This document shows, in pieces, positions 18,375 to 27,452 of a stretch of 64,000 bases of DNA. This stretch comes from Polaribacter glomeratus. GTDB taxonomy: Bacteria; Bacteroidota; Bacteroidia; Flavobacteriales; Flavobacteriaceae. The translations under genes were made by a program, and so were the position numbers. The notes under the pieces are model-generated. The model was not told where the DNA came from, made no database searches, and saw only the letters and a list, made by a program, of their open reading frames with translations. The stretch is taken from the NCBI RefSeq assembly GCF_002954665.1, contig NZ_MSCM01000002.1, positions 1,181,718 through 1,245,717 on the forward strand, given 5' to 3'. Position 1 is the stretch's first letter. Each line of letters begins with the position of its first letter.

Positions 18375-19091
18375 ATGAATCTTACCAATAACTTAAATGA
18401 CATCCTTTTTTTAGACATAGAAACTGTTCCTCAAGAAGAGAACTGGAGTTTGCTTTCTAAAACAACTCAAGAACTTTTTGAGAAGAAAACGCAGTACCAG
18501 CGAAAAGAAGAAACTACTCCAGAACAGTTTTATGAACGCGCAGGCATTTGGGCTGAGTTCGGGAAAATAATCTGTATTTCTGTGGGTTATTTTGTAGATG
18601 TAAAAGAAATAAAACAATTAAGAATTACCTCTTTTTTTGGTGATAATGAGAACCAACTGTTAATTGATTTTAAAGCATTATTAAATAAACATTTTGCAAA
18701 AACAGCAAATGTATTATGCGCTCATAATGGTAAGGAATTCGATTTTCCTTTTATTGCTAGAAGAATGATTGTGCATCAAATAGAATTGCCTAGCAAACTA
18801 AATTTGTTTGGTAAAAAACCATGGGAAATTCCGCATTTAGACACGCTTGAACTATGGAAATTTGGCGACTACAAACACTATACATCACTAAAGTTACTAA
18901 CGTCTATTTTAGGGATTCCTTCGCCAAAAGATGATATTGAAGGTAGTGAAGTTGCAGGCGTTTATTACAAAGAAAAAAATATTGATAGAATTGTTACCTA
19001 TTGCGAAAAAGACACCATTGCTGTTGCGCAAATTTTATTGCGTTTTAATAATGAAGCTTTACTAAAAGACGAAAATATTATTCGAGTTTAG
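18375..19091 (+). CDS. predicted 3'-5' exonuclease (DnaQ/PolB-exo-like, DEDD fold)
   Basis: A 238-residue stand-alone exonuclease of the family of PolB-exonuclease-like proteins common in Bacteroidota. Exo I is ILFLDIETVP near residue 11 (Asp and Glu), Exo II is CAHNGKEFDFPFIARR near residue 115, and Exo III is YCEKDTIAVAQ near residue 212. All four acidic metal ligands are therefore present. No polymerase domain is attached. Its role (RNA or DNA 3' trimming) is not known from the sequence. It lies directly after a terminator, and its leader has TATCTTTA, close to the TAnnTTTG promoter element. Confidence 0.88.
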   Translation: MNLTNNLNDILFLDIETVPQEENWSLLSKTTQELFEKKTQYQRKEETTPEQFYERAGIWAEFGKIICISVGYFVDVKEIKQLRITSFFGDNENQLLIDFKALLNKHFAKTANVLCAHNGKEFDFPFIARRMIVHQIELPSKLNLFGKKPWEIPHLDTLELWKFGDYKHYTSLKLLTSILGIPSPKDDIEGSEVAGVYYKEKNIDRIVTYCEKDTIAVAQILLRFNNEALLKDENIIRV

Positions 19092-19123
19092 TCTTTATTA
19101 GTTCGAATTTCACAGAAAAAAAT

Positions 19124-19176
19124 CACTGAGATTCGCAAAGATTTTAATTTTATTATTTGCTCTGAGAATCTCTGTG
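19124..19176. repeat. imperfect inverted repeat between convergent genes
   Basis: CACTGAGATTC (19124-19134) and GAATCTCTGTG (19166-19176) are complementary over 10 of 11 positions, and GCAAA (19135-19139) pairs with TTTGC (19156-19160). The hairpin lies in the 93-base gap between two convergent genes, where it could act as a two-way terminator. It resembles the phrase-like repeats on CACAGAGATTC scattered between genes in many Flavobacteriaceae genomes; that comparison is from memory. Confidence 0.6.
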
Positions 19177-19184
19177 TAATAATT

Positions 19185-21053
19185 TTAATCTTCCTGTTTC
19201 ATAGAAAGCTCAAACCAGCGCTCTTCTTTTTGTTCAATTGTAGTGATAATTTCTTGTAACTCTTCCGATTTTTTTGAAATGTTATCAGCAGCAATTTCTA
19301 CATTTAAAAACTGATTTTCAATCGTAGCTTTCCTTTTCTGAAGTCTTTCAATTTCTACTTCTAAAGCACCAAACTCTCTTTTTTCATTAAAAGTTAAGGT
19401 ATTTTTGGTTACTTTTTTCTCCGTTTTTTCAACTACTATTTCTACTGGTTTTTCATCAATAGTTTCATCAGAATCAGAACTATCATAGGCTCTAAAATCA
19501 GAATAATTTCCAGGAAAATTCTCTACAATTCCTTCTCCTCTAAAAACGAATAAAGCATCTACAATTTTATCCATAAAGTATCTGTCATGCGATACTACCA
19601 ATAAGTTTCCAGGATAATCTAGTAAGAAATTTTCTAACACATTTAGGGTTACAACATCTAAATCGTTTGTTGGCTCATCTAAAATTAAAAAGTTAGGATT
19701 CTGGATTAAAACGGCACATAAATACAAACGTTTTTGTTCTCCACCAGAAAGTTTTTCAACAAAATCGTATTGTTTCTTTTTATCAAACAAAAAGCGTTCT
19801 AAAAGTTGCGAAGCAGAAATTTTTCTTCCTTTTGTTAAAGGGATAAATTCACCAAACTCTTTAACAACTTCAATTACTTTTTGACCTTCTTTAATGTTGA
19901 TTCCAGATTGTGTGTAATATCCAAATTTAACAGTTTCTCCAACTACAACTTTACCGCCATCAACTTCATTTTGTTGTGTAATAATATTTAAGAAAGACGA
20001 TTTACCCGTTCCGTTTTTACCAATAATTCCGATGCGTTCTCCCCGTTTAAAGATATAGTCAAAGCCGTCTAAAATCTTTTTGTCGCCATAAGATTTAAAC
20101 AATTTATGAAGCTCTAAAACTTTGCTTCCTAAACGTTCCATATTTATCTCTAACTGAACTTTATGGTCTAATCTTCGCTGACTTGCTTTTTCTTTTATCT
20201 GATAAAAATCATCAATTCTAGATTTCGATTTTGTAGTTCTTGCTTTTGGCTGTCTACGCATCCAATCTAATTCCTTTTTAAAAAGGTTTTTTGCTTTGTC
20301 TGTAGTAACTTGCTCTAACTGAATTCTTTCTTCTCTTTTTTCTAAATAATACGAATAATTACCTTTGTATTTGTAGATTTTACCTTCATCCAATTCTAAA
20401 ATCTCATTACAAACACGTTCTAAAAAATAACGGTCGTGCGTAACCATAAAAAGGGTTATTTTCTCCTTTGCAAAAAAGGATTCTAGCCACTCAATCATTT
20501 CTAAATCTAAGTGATTTGTAGGCTCATCCAAAATTAAAAAATCGGGTTTGCTAATTAAAACGATTGCTAAAGACAAACGTTTTTTTTGTCCTCCAGAAAG
20601 TGTAGAAATTTTTAGTGATAAATCATCTAACTTTAATTTAGATAAAATTTGCGTGTATTGTGTTTCAAAATCCCACGCATTGTATTGTTCCATCAACTCA
20701 AAAGCATTTTGATATGCTTCTGTATCATCAAGGTTTTTTAATGCTTTTTCGTATTTATTGATAACAGAAAGGATAATATTATCCGTAGCAAAAATAGTTT
20801 CTTCGATGGTTAAATCTGGATTTAAAACATCGTTTTGCGCTAAATAAGCAATAGAAACATCTTTTCTAGTTACAATTTGTCCGGAGTCGGGGACATCCAA
20901 ACCTGCAATAATATTAAGGATTGATGTTTTCCCTGTTCCGTTTTTAGCAACAAAGGCAACTTTTTGGTCTTTATTTATTCCAAAAGAAATGTCTTGAAAT
21001 AAAACGCGTTCACCATAAGATTTAGAAATGTTTTCTACCGAAAGATAATTCAC
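19185..21053 (-). CDS. ABC-F family ATP-binding cassette protein
   Basis: A soluble protein with two ABC domains in one chain and no membrane segments, as in the ABC-F family of ribosome-associated translation factors. Domain 1 has Walker A GKNGTGKTS, signature LSGGQKKRLSLA and Walker B FLILDEPTNHLDL. Domain 2 has GKNGTGKSS, LSGGEQKRLYLC and FLILDEPTNDLDV. The linker between them is charged, and a C-terminal coiled coil (about 540-620) is present as in Uup-like members. I place the start at the GTG at 21053, giving MNYLSVENISKSYGERVLF, the usual family N-terminus (622 residues). An in-frame ATG at 21140 would add 29 residues unlike the family. Confidence 0.93.
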   Translation of the reverse strand: MNYLSVENISKSYGERVLFQDISFGINKDQKVAFVAKNGTGKTSILNIIAGLDVPDSGQIVTRKDVSIAYLAQNDVLNPDLTIEETIFATDNIILSVINKYEKALKNLDDTEAYQNAFELMEQYNAWDFETQYTQILSKLKLDDLSLKISTLSGGQKKRLSLAIVLISKPDFLILDEPTNHLDLEMIEWLESFFAKEKITLFMVTHDRYFLERVCNEILELDEGKIYKYKGNYSYYLEKREERIQLEQVTTDKAKNLFKKELDWMRRQPKARTTKSKSRIDDFYQIKEKASQRRLDHKVQLEINMERLGSKVLELHKLFKSYGDKKILDGFDYIFKRGERIGIIGKNGTGKSSFLNIITQQNEVDGGKVVVGETVKFGYYTQSGINIKEGQKVIEVVKEFGEFIPLTKGRKISASQLLERFLFDKKKQYDFVEKLSGGEQKRLYLCAVLIQNPNFLILDEPTNDLDVVTLNVLENFLLDYPGNLLVVSHDRYFMDKIVDALFVFRGEGIVENFPGNYSDFRAYDSSDSDETIDEKPVEIVVEKTEKKVTKNTLTFNEKREFGALEVEIERLQKRKATIENQFLNVEIAADNISKKSEELQEIITTIEQKEERWFELSMKQED

Positions 21054-21225
21054 AAGTAATATTTTTTGCAAAGAAACAAAATCAACCGCTAATTTTAAGG
21101 ATTTAAAAAAATCATTTTTTAAACAGTTATCACACAACAAAAAAGCCCTGTTTTTGTCATCAAACTATTTTTAGAATCTCTTAATTAATACTATCTTGCG
21201 GGTACTTAATTGAAAAAAATAGTAT

Positions 21226-22242
21226 ATGAAAATTATAGTGCCAATGGCAGGAATTGGATCTCGTTTAAGACCACACACCCTTACGGTACCAAAGCCTTTA
21301 ACAGTTATTGCAGGCAAACCAATTGTACAGCGTTTGGTAGAAGATATTGCTTCTGTGATTGATGAAAAGATTGATGAAATTGCTTTTGTAATTGGTTCAG
21401 TTGCAAAAGGTTTTCCAACTGATACTGAAGAAAAATTATTAAAAATAGCAAAAGAATTAGGTGCAAAAGGTTCTGTTTACATACAAGATGAAGCTTTAGG
21501 AACGGCACATGCAATTTATATGGCCAAAGAATCTCTAAGCGGACCTTGTGTTGTTGCCTATGCGGATACTTTATTTAAAGCAGATTTTACGTTGGATGTA
21601 AATGCTGATGGCGCAATTTGGGTAAGTAAGGTTGATAATCCTAGCGCATTTGGTGTTGTAAAGGTACAAGACGGTTTTATTACCGATTTTATAGAAAAGC
21701 CCAAAGATTTTGTTTCTGATCTAGCGATTATCGGAATTTATTATTTTAAAAGTGGTGAAAAACTATTAGAAGAAATTCAATATTTGATCGATAATGATTT
21801 AAAAGAAAATAATGAATATCAATTAACCAATGTTTTAGAATCTTTAAAACAACAAGGAGCAAAATTTATTCCAGGAACGGTTAGTGCTTGGATGGATTGT
21901 GGTAAGAAAGACCCAACGGTAGACACAAATAAACAAACTTTAGGTTTTGAATATGCTGCAGGTAAAAATTTGGTTTCTTCGGATGTCGTTTTAAATAACT
22001 CACAAATAATTCAACCTTGTTATGTTGGTAAAAATGTGGTGTTAACAGATACTAAAATTGGCCCATACGTTTCTATTGGTGAAAATAGTGTTGTAACGAA
22101 TTCTACTATTGTAAACTCTCTAATACAAACTAATGTAACAATTTCAAACGCAAACTTAAACAATGCTATGATAGGTAATTATGCAACATATAATGCAAAA
22201 TACTCTTCGGTAAGCATTGGCGATTATACAGAATTAACATAA
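21226..22242 (+). CDS. sugar-1-phosphate nucleotidyltransferase (RmlA/GlmU-like, with left-handed beta-helix)
   Basis: A 338-residue nucleotidyltransferase. The N-terminal domain (about 1-235) has PMAGIGSRLRPHT, PKPL and EALGTAHAI, and YADTLF stands where the family usually has GD. The C-terminal part (about 250-338) is a short hexapeptide-repeat beta-helix with IGPYVSIGENSVV and SVSIGDYT. It should activate a sugar-1-phosphate to an NDP-sugar for envelope glycans; the exact sugar and nucleotide are open. It heads an operon with the TPR, lipoprotein and EnvC-like genes and has a near-consensus TATCTTGC box about 30 bases upstream. Confidence 0.9.
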   Translation: MKIIVPMAGIGSRLRPHTLTVPKPLTVIAGKPIVQRLVEDIASVIDEKIDEIAFVIGSVAKGFPTDTEEKLLKIAKELGAKGSVYIQDEALGTAHAIYMAKESLSGPCVVAYADTLFKADFTLDVNADGAIWVSKVDNPSAFGVVKVQDGFITDFIEKPKDFVSDLAIIGIYYFKSGEKLLEEIQYLIDNDLKENNEYQLTNVLESLKQQGAKFIPGTVSAWMDCGKKDPTVDTNKQTLGFEYAAGKNLVSSDVVLNNSQIIQPCYVGKNVVLTDTKIGPYVSIGENSVVTNSTIVNSLIQTNVTISNANLNNAMIGNYATYNAKYSSVSIGDYTELT

Positions 22243-23286
22243 GTGATACAAAGAGAAAAGAACATAGAATATAAAAAAGAGAGGCAGTTTAACTATTTTA
22301 AATTGGCTCTTTTTTCGTTTTTTGTTTTTCTTTTTTCAATGGATAGTGTAGCGCAAGATAGCATTCCAGATAAAGTAGACACAACCGAAGAAACTGAGTT
22401 AAAGTTTCAGCAATTCTTTTTTAGAGCCTTGTCAGAAAAATCGATTGGAAACTATCAAAAAGCAATTGAAAATTTAGAAAGCTGCAATCAAATTTTATCA
22501 AACGATATTGCTGTCTTTTTTGAGTTTTCTAAAAATTACTTATTTTTAAATAACACCTTATTAGCTAAAGAATATATAGAAAGAGCTTTAGTGAAAGAGC
22601 CGATGAATACTTGGATGTTAACTCATTTGGTGCAGATTTATATAAAGGATAACAAATACGCAGAAGCCATTAAAGCGCAACAAAAGATAGTTGTCATCAA
22701 TCCTAAAGAAAGAGAATTTCTAGCAAGATTGTATGTTTTTAATGGTCAAATTAAAGAAGCAATTTCTTTAATGGATATATTAGAAAAAGAGAATGTTTTA
22801 TCATCCTATTTAAAAAAGCTAAGAGCTAATTTAGAAAGTAGAAAAGAGTATTCGATTAAAAAACTTCCAGTTAGTATCGATCTTGAAGAAGAGGCAGATG
22901 AAAAGGAAGGAGACCTGGTTAAAGAAATGGAGTCAAAAGATTTAGATAGTTTAATTAATCAGTTTAAAACTGATAAATCATATAAAATATTAGTAGAAAT
23001 TTTAAAACAATCTAACGGAAACCAAGTTGATTTATTAAAATTTAGTAAAGAAGGAATTGCCCTTTTTCCTGCACAAGCGTCTGTATATCTTGTAAACGGA
23101 AAAGCTTTAAATGATACCAAAAATTATAAAAACGCGTTATCAATATTACAAAGTGGTATTGATTTTGTTATAGAAGATAAAATGGAAGCAGCTTTTTATT
23201 TAGAAATAGCAAGAGCCTATAAAGGTTTAGGGAATGATAAAGAAGAAATGAAATACCTGCAAAAAGCTAAAAATCTCAAAAAATAA
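22243..23286 (+). CDS. TPR-repeat protein, exported
   Basis: A 347-residue protein with a hydrophobic N-terminal segment at about 20-38 ending SMDSVAQD, consistent with a signal peptide. Tetratricopeptide-like helical pairs lie at about 50-185 and 235-340, for example the ALVKEPMNTWMLTHLVQIY and AKGLGNDKEEMKYL types. A glutamate-rich linker lies around 205-225. The start is GTG at 22243, directly after the upstream stop codon, so translation is probably coupled. The likely role is a periplasmic scaffold in the envelope operon; no partner is evident. Confidence 0.82.
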   Translation: MIQREKNIEYKKERQFNYFKLALFSFFVFLFSMDSVAQDSIPDKVDTTEETELKFQQFFFRALSEKSIGNYQKAIENLESCNQILSNDIAVFFEFSKNYLFLNNTLLAKEYIERALVKEPMNTWMLTHLVQIYIKDNKYAEAIKAQQKIVVINPKEREFLARLYVFNGQIKEAISLMDILEKENVLSSYLKKLRANLESRKEYSIKKLPVSIDLEEEADEKEGDLVKEMESKDLDSLINQFKTDKSYKILVEILKQSNGNQVDLLKFSKEGIALFPAQASVYLVNGKALNDTKNYKNALSILQSGIDFVIEDKMEAAFYLEIARAYKGLGNDKEEMKYLQKAKNLKK

Positions 23287-23289
23287 AAA

Positions 23290-24060
23290 ATGAAGTTTTT
23301 AAAATATATTTTACTAATTACCCTTGTTTTAACCTCTTGCAAAACAAAAAAAAATATGATTGATGCCAATGCAATTGCAAAAGAGATTTCTGCAAAAAAA
23401 GTAGCAAAAAAACATATTGCAGCTAATTTTGATAAAAAAACGTTGGATGCCAAATTAAAAGTAAATTTTAATAATGGTAAAATTGATCAAAGTTTTTCTG
23501 TTAATTTAATGATTGAAAAAGACAAGGTAATTTGGTTAAAAGGTACTAAATTTATTACTGTTTTTAAAGCGAAAATTACACCAACAACTGTAAGTTACTA
23601 TTCGCCTTTTGCTAAAAATTATTTTGAAGGAGATTTCTCGATGATTAAACAGCTATTGGGTGTAGAAATTAACTTTGAGCAATTACAAAATCTATTTTTA
23701 GGACAATCATTACTTAATGTAAAAGAGCAAGATCAAGAATTACAAATTGTAAATAATAGGTATATTTTATCACCAGAAAAACAAGCAGAATTGTTTCATA
23801 TTTTCTTTACAATTAATCCGTCGCATTTTAAATTAGACGAACAAACTATCGTTAATGTTGATAAAGATTTACGATTAGATGTAAAATATCCTTCATATAA
23901 TTTAATAGAAAATGTTATTTTTCCATCCGAAGTAAATATCAAAGCAAAAACAGTAGATTCATTTACAGAGATTGATATTATTTATAAATCGGTTGAATTT
24001 AATACCAATTTAAAAATGAGTTATGATATTCCTAATAATTACAAACGTTTAGAATTTTAA
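23290..24060 (+). CDS. DUF4292 family outer-membrane lipoprotein
   Basis: A 256-residue lipoprotein with signal peptide and lipobox (LVLTSC, Cys17). The mature part has a beta-rich pattern of alternating strands, with VIWLKGTKFITVFKAKITP and PSYNLIENVIFPSEV segments typical of DUF4292 in Bacteroidota. The family has a LolB/LppX-like character and may carry lipid or assist outer-membrane biogenesis, but this is inference. It lies between a TPR protein (3-base gap) and an EnvC-like protein (TAATG overlap). Confidence 0.85.
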   Translation: MKFLKYILLITLVLTSCKTKKNMIDANAIAKEISAKKVAKKHIAANFDKKTLDAKLKVNFNNGKIDQSFSVNLMIEKDKVIWLKGTKFITVFKAKITPTTVSYYSPFAKNYFEGDFSMIKQLLGVEINFEQLQNLFLGQSLLNVKEQDQELQIVNNRYILSPEKQAELFHIFFTINPSHFKLDEQTIVNVDKDLRLDVKYPSYNLIENVIFPSEVNIKAKTVDSFTEIDIIYKSVEFNTNLKMSYDIPNNYKRLEF

Positions 24061-25307
24061 TGAATACTCGTACTTTTTATTTCGTTTTTTTATCAGTTTT
24101 TATGATGAATAGTATTGTTTTTAGTCAAACTAGAAACGAGTTAGAAAATCAGCGCATAAAATATAAAACAGTTATTGCACAACTAAATACAATGCTTTTT
24201 AATGAAAAGAAAAAAGAAAAAAATGCCTTAGAAGATTTAAGAGATATCAATCTAAAAATTGATGCTAGAAATAAACTTATTGCAACTATTAATTTAGAAG
24301 CAAAACTTCTGTCTAGAGAGATTGTAGCAACCCAAAAAAAAATAAATAAACTAAATAAAAAACTTACAGATTTAAAGGCCGATTATGGCGATATGATTTT
24401 TAAATCTTACAAAAGTAAATCGCAACAAAGTAGAACGATGTTTTTGCTGTCTTCGCAAAACTTTTATCAAGCTTACAAACGGTTAGAATATATGAAACAA
24501 TATACTTCTTTTAGAAAAAAACAAGGAGAAGAAATTATTGTTCAAACAACGATTATAAAAGGATTAAAAGATTCTTTATTGGTTCAGAAAAAAGTAAAAG
24601 ATACTTTAATTTTATCGGAAACAAACGAGAAGGAAGAAATTGAAAAAGATAAAGGCAAGCAAGAAATACTAATTACAGAGATTAAAAGAAAAGAAGGAAA
24701 GTATAAAAAAGAATTGCAAAATAACATAAAAGAAGACAAAAGAGTTGCTGCAAAAATTGATAAAATTATAAAGGAAGAAATTGATAGAGCAAATAGATTG
24801 GCGCTAGCAAATGCTAAAAAGAATAATGTAGCTGTGCCCATTTCAACTTCCGAAAACGAGTTTATTTTAACGCCAGAAGCAAAAGCTTTAGCAGCCGAAT
24901 TTGAGCAAAATAAAGGCAGGTTACCTTGGCCAGTTAGAGAGGGTTTAGTGGTTAGGAAGTTTGGAGAACAACCACATCCAACTTTTCCAGGAATATCTAT
25001 AAACGGTACAGGTTTGCACATTGTTACAAGCAAAGGCAGTAATGCTGAAGCTATTTTTAGTGGCGAGGTTTTAAATATTCTGTTAGGCTCTGGAGGTACT
25101 AAAAATGTATTGATAAGACACGGTAATTATATTACATCTTATAATAATCTAGAAAACACATTTGTTAAAAAAGGAGATAGAATTGTAACGGGTCAAAATA
25201 TAGGTAAAATATTTACAGACAAAGTAACGGAGAAAACAACCTTAGTTTTTGTGCTTTTTAAGAATACAACACGTTTAAATCCTGCTGCTTGGATGTTATC
25301 TCGTTAA
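24060..25307 (+). CDS. EnvC-like murein hydrolase activator, degenerate LytM domain
   Basis: A 415-residue periplasmic protein: signal peptide (1-23, ending SIVFSQ), long coiled coil (about 25-250), and a LytM/M23 domain (about 290-415). This is the architecture of EnvC, which activates amidases at the division site. The catalytic zinc residues of active M23 peptidases are missing: GLHI replaces the G-x-D strand, SYNNL replaces YxHL, and no HxH motif occurs before the C-terminus. It should therefore activate a hydrolase rather than cut peptidoglycan. It is the last gene of the operon, with a one-base overlap with the lipoprotein gene. Confidence 0.9.
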   Translation: MNTRTFYFVFLSVFMMNSIVFSQTRNELENQRIKYKTVIAQLNTMLFNEKKKEKNALEDLRDINLKIDARNKLIATINLEAKLLSREIVATQKKINKLNKKLTDLKADYGDMIFKSYKSKSQQSRTMFLLSSQNFYQAYKRLEYMKQYTSFRKKQGEEIIVQTTIIKGLKDSLLVQKKVKDTLILSETNEKEEIEKDKGKQEILITEIKRKEGKYKKELQNNIKEDKRVAAKIDKIIKEEIDRANRLALANAKKNNVAVPISTSENEFILTPEAKALAAEFEQNKGRLPWPVREGLVVRKFGEQPHPTFPGISINGTGLHIVTSKGSNAEAIFSGEVLNILLGSGGTKNVLIRHGNYITSYNNLENTFVKKGDRIVTGQNIGKIFTDKVTEKTTLVFVLFKNTTRLNPAAWMLSR

Positions 25308-25378
25308 CTGTTTTTTGCTTGTTTTTGATACTATTTTGTAAAGAGTTTAGGCTTTTAAAGATCTAAATATTTTCAAGG

Positions 25379-25882
25379 TTATTCTTCTTGCTGATAGTAT
25401 TTGATGTTTTTTTGAAGAATTATAGAATTAGGAACTGTAATAAATTCATTTTTAGCAGTTTTTAGTGTGATAAAAAAAGCACCAATGTCTCTAATTTCGC
25501 CACTAATATTATAGTCTTTTTCTAGAATTGTAATTCTGTCACCAATTTTTACAGGATAGTTTACAAATAAAATAAGACCCGCCGTAATGTTTGATAAAAT
25601 TGACCATTGCGCAAAAAAAGCAATTCCTAGTATGGTTAAAAATGATGAAATGTAAATTAGTAATTGTTTTTCATCAACTCCCCAAATAAAAGCAGTAATC
25701 ACAATTAAAGTTATGTAAATAAGTATGGTAATTATTTTATTAGTTAAGATAATTCTGGCTTTTTGAAAACCAAATTTTAATTGAATTTTACCAAGCGATT
25801 TTGTAATTAATAAGCGCAGTATAAAAGCTAGAATAAAAACAATAAGAGATTCTATAATTTTATATTGATTTAAAAATTCCAT
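25379..25882 (-). CDS. small mechanosensitive channel (MscS family)
   Basis: A 167-residue MscS-type protein with three membrane segments (about 10-28, 48-66, 72-92) and a beta domain. The pore-region sequence FFAQWSILSNITAGLILF and the following VKIGDRITI strand match the MscS family. The large C-terminal cytoplasmic domain of classical MscS is absent, so this is a minimal version of the type often found in Bacteroidota. It lies 11 bases after the thioesterase gene on the same strand. Confidence 0.88.
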   Translation of the reverse strand: MEFLNQYKIIESLIVFILAFILRLLITKSLGKIQLKFGFQKARIILTNKIITILIYITLIVITAFIWGVDEKQLLIYISSFLTILGIAFFAQWSILSNITAGLILFVNYPVKIGDRITILEKDYNISGEIRDIGAFFITLKTAKNEFITVPNSIILQKNIKYYQQEE

Positions 25883-25893
25883 TCTTTTTATTA

Positions 25894-26403
25894 TTAGTTA
25901 AACAAAGCCTTTAAAGCAGTTGCTTCGTTAGGTTTTAGTTTGCCGGCTAAAATTAAGCTTAATTGTTTACGTCTTAAAGCACCTTCAAAACGTTCTATCT
26001 CTAGAGCTGTTTCTGGGTTAATTTGAGGTATTAAAACTGGTTTACCAGTCTCATCGACAGCAACAAAAGTATAAATACCTTCATTTACTTTTGTTCTTTG
26101 GCCAGATTGTCTGTCTTCTATCCAAACATCCACATAAATTTCCATTGATGATTTAAACGCTCTAGAAACTTTAGCCTCTATGGTTAATACGCTACCAACA
26201 GGCACAGATTTGTTAAAAGCAACATGGTTTACAGAAGCGGTAACTACAATTCTATTAGAATGACGTCTAGCTGCAATACTGCAAGCTCTGTCCATTCTTG
26301 CCAATAATTCTCCTCCAAAAAGATTGTCTAAATAATTTGTGTCTCCGGGTAAAACTAAATCAGTTAGAATTGTTAACGATTCTTCAGGTGTTTTTGCTTC
26401 CAT
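25894..26403 (-). CDS. acyl-CoA thioesterase (hotdog fold, YciA/BACH type)
   Basis: A 169-residue single hotdog-domain thioesterase. DTNYLDNLFGGELLARMDRACSIAARRH is the family's active-site region, with Asn/Asp and the helix carrying the Met-Asp, followed by NHVAFNKSVPVGSVL. It should hydrolyse medium- or long-chain acyl-CoA in the cytoplasm. A minus-strand TATCTTTG box (complement 26417-26424) lies just upstream and fits a -7 element. It is probably co-transcribed with the MscS gene. Confidence 0.9.
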   Translation of the reverse strand: MEAKTPEESLTILTDLVLPGDTNYLDNLFGGELLARMDRACSIAARRHSNRIVVTASVNHVAFNKSVPVGSVLTIEAKVSRAFKSSMEIYVDVWIEDRQSGQRTKVNEGIYTFVAVDETGKPVLIPQINPETALEIERFEGALRRKQLSLILAGKLKPNEATALKALFN

Positions 26404-26448
26404 TTAAAAATTTCTGCAAAGATAGGGATAGCCCTTAAATAATACTTA

Positions 26449-27357
26449 CTATTTTGTCAATAACCAAGCGTCTGCAGAAACAGTTTTTTGTATTTTGTAC
26501 AAACTATTAATTGCTTCATTTCTATCCGTAAAACTATCAAAAGAAACCTCTGTTAATCCCCATTTATTAACGCCAATAATTTTAGCATTATAGCCTAGTT
26601 CTTTTAATTGATTTACTTTTTTCTCTGCATTTTTCGCAACCTGGAAAGCGCCTGCTACAATATGAAAAGGTTTAACAATTTCTATTTCTTTTACAACATT
26701 TAATTCTATAGTTGGTAAAGGGTTTGCAATTACAAAAGTTGCAGATTGTATTTTTTTCTCAATTACATTTTCTTGATTTGCTAAAATAGTTTGTTGTTTG
26801 TTATGTTGATAAATATTGTTACCAACAAAGCTTAGTGTTAACAAAATAGCAGCAGTGGCAGCATATTTTATAAACGCAGGAATCTCTTTTTTAGCAGTTG
26901 TGTGTATAACAGGAATTAAAGGTTTTACTTGTTCTTGATATCTTTTTAGAGATGCAGACTCAATAGCCGATAACCCAAAAGAAGCTGTTAAGTAATTAAC
27001 GGTTTTATTAGGTTCAAAAATAATTTGGTCTCTTTCATTTAGTGTTAAAACACCAACAGAACCAATTTGTAAAGGTGTGGTTTGTAATTTATTTTTCCAT
27101 TCAATAACTGCTAAATCTATAGCTTTAGAAGCTTTTTCAAAAGAAATGTTTTCTGATGTAGCAATATAATTAGCCAATAAACCATCATTCTCTTTAAGAT
27201 GACTATTAAAAGTTATCTGTTTTTTTGGTGGATATATTGTATGAGAATCCTCATCTATTTTTGCGCCAATTTTATTGGTAACAAAACCCCCAAAATTTGG
27301 AATAATAATACAATTGTATCTATATAATAAGTCGTTGATGTAGTTGGCTAAATTCAT
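26449..27357 (-). CDS. HU-CCDC81 and SPOR domain protein
   Basis: A 302-residue protein with a Bacteroidota-specific architecture. The N-terminal HU-CCDC81 domains (about 1-135) open with YINDLLYRYNCIIIPNFGGFV and include the IGSVGVLTL region. A membrane segment follows at about 165-182, and a C-terminal SPOR domain (about 225-302) has HIVAGAFQVAKNAEKKVNQL and a GLTEVSFDSF segment. SPOR domains bind denuded glycan strands at division sites and the HU-like part may bind DNA or protein, so a bridging role at the septum is plausible. The minus-strand TATATTTG (complement 27363-27370) ends only five bases before the ATG. Confidence 0.9.
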   Translation of the reverse strand: MNLANYINDLLYRYNCIIIPNFGGFVTNKIGAKIDEDSHTIYPPKKQITFNSHLKENDGLLANYIATSENISFEKASKAIDLAVIEWKNKLQTTPLQIGSVGVLTLNERDQIIFEPNKTVNYLTASFGLSAIESASLKRYQEQVKPLIPVIHTTAKKEIPAFIKYAATAAILLTLSFVGNNIYQHNKQQTILANQENVIEKKIQSATFVIANPLPTIELNVVKEIEIVKPFHIVAGAFQVAKNAEKKVNQLKELGYNAKIIGVNKWGLTEVSFDSFTDRNEAINSLYKIQKTVSADAWLLTK

Positions 27358-27452
27358 ATCTACAAATATAGATTTTTTGGTGTTTTGTAAAACGGATTCT
27401 CGTAAATTTTATCAACAATTATTTTATATATTGGTACTCAAATTGTTAAATA

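Noticed and set aside
21054..21140. Longer ABC-F protein starting at the ATG at 21140
   Set aside because: The extra 29 residues do not resemble the family, whose usual N-terminus begins at the GTG at 21053.
24584..25033. 149-codon minus-strand ORF inside the EnvC-like gene
   Set aside because: Antisense of a well-supported coding region; composition is low complexity (Phe/Ser rich).
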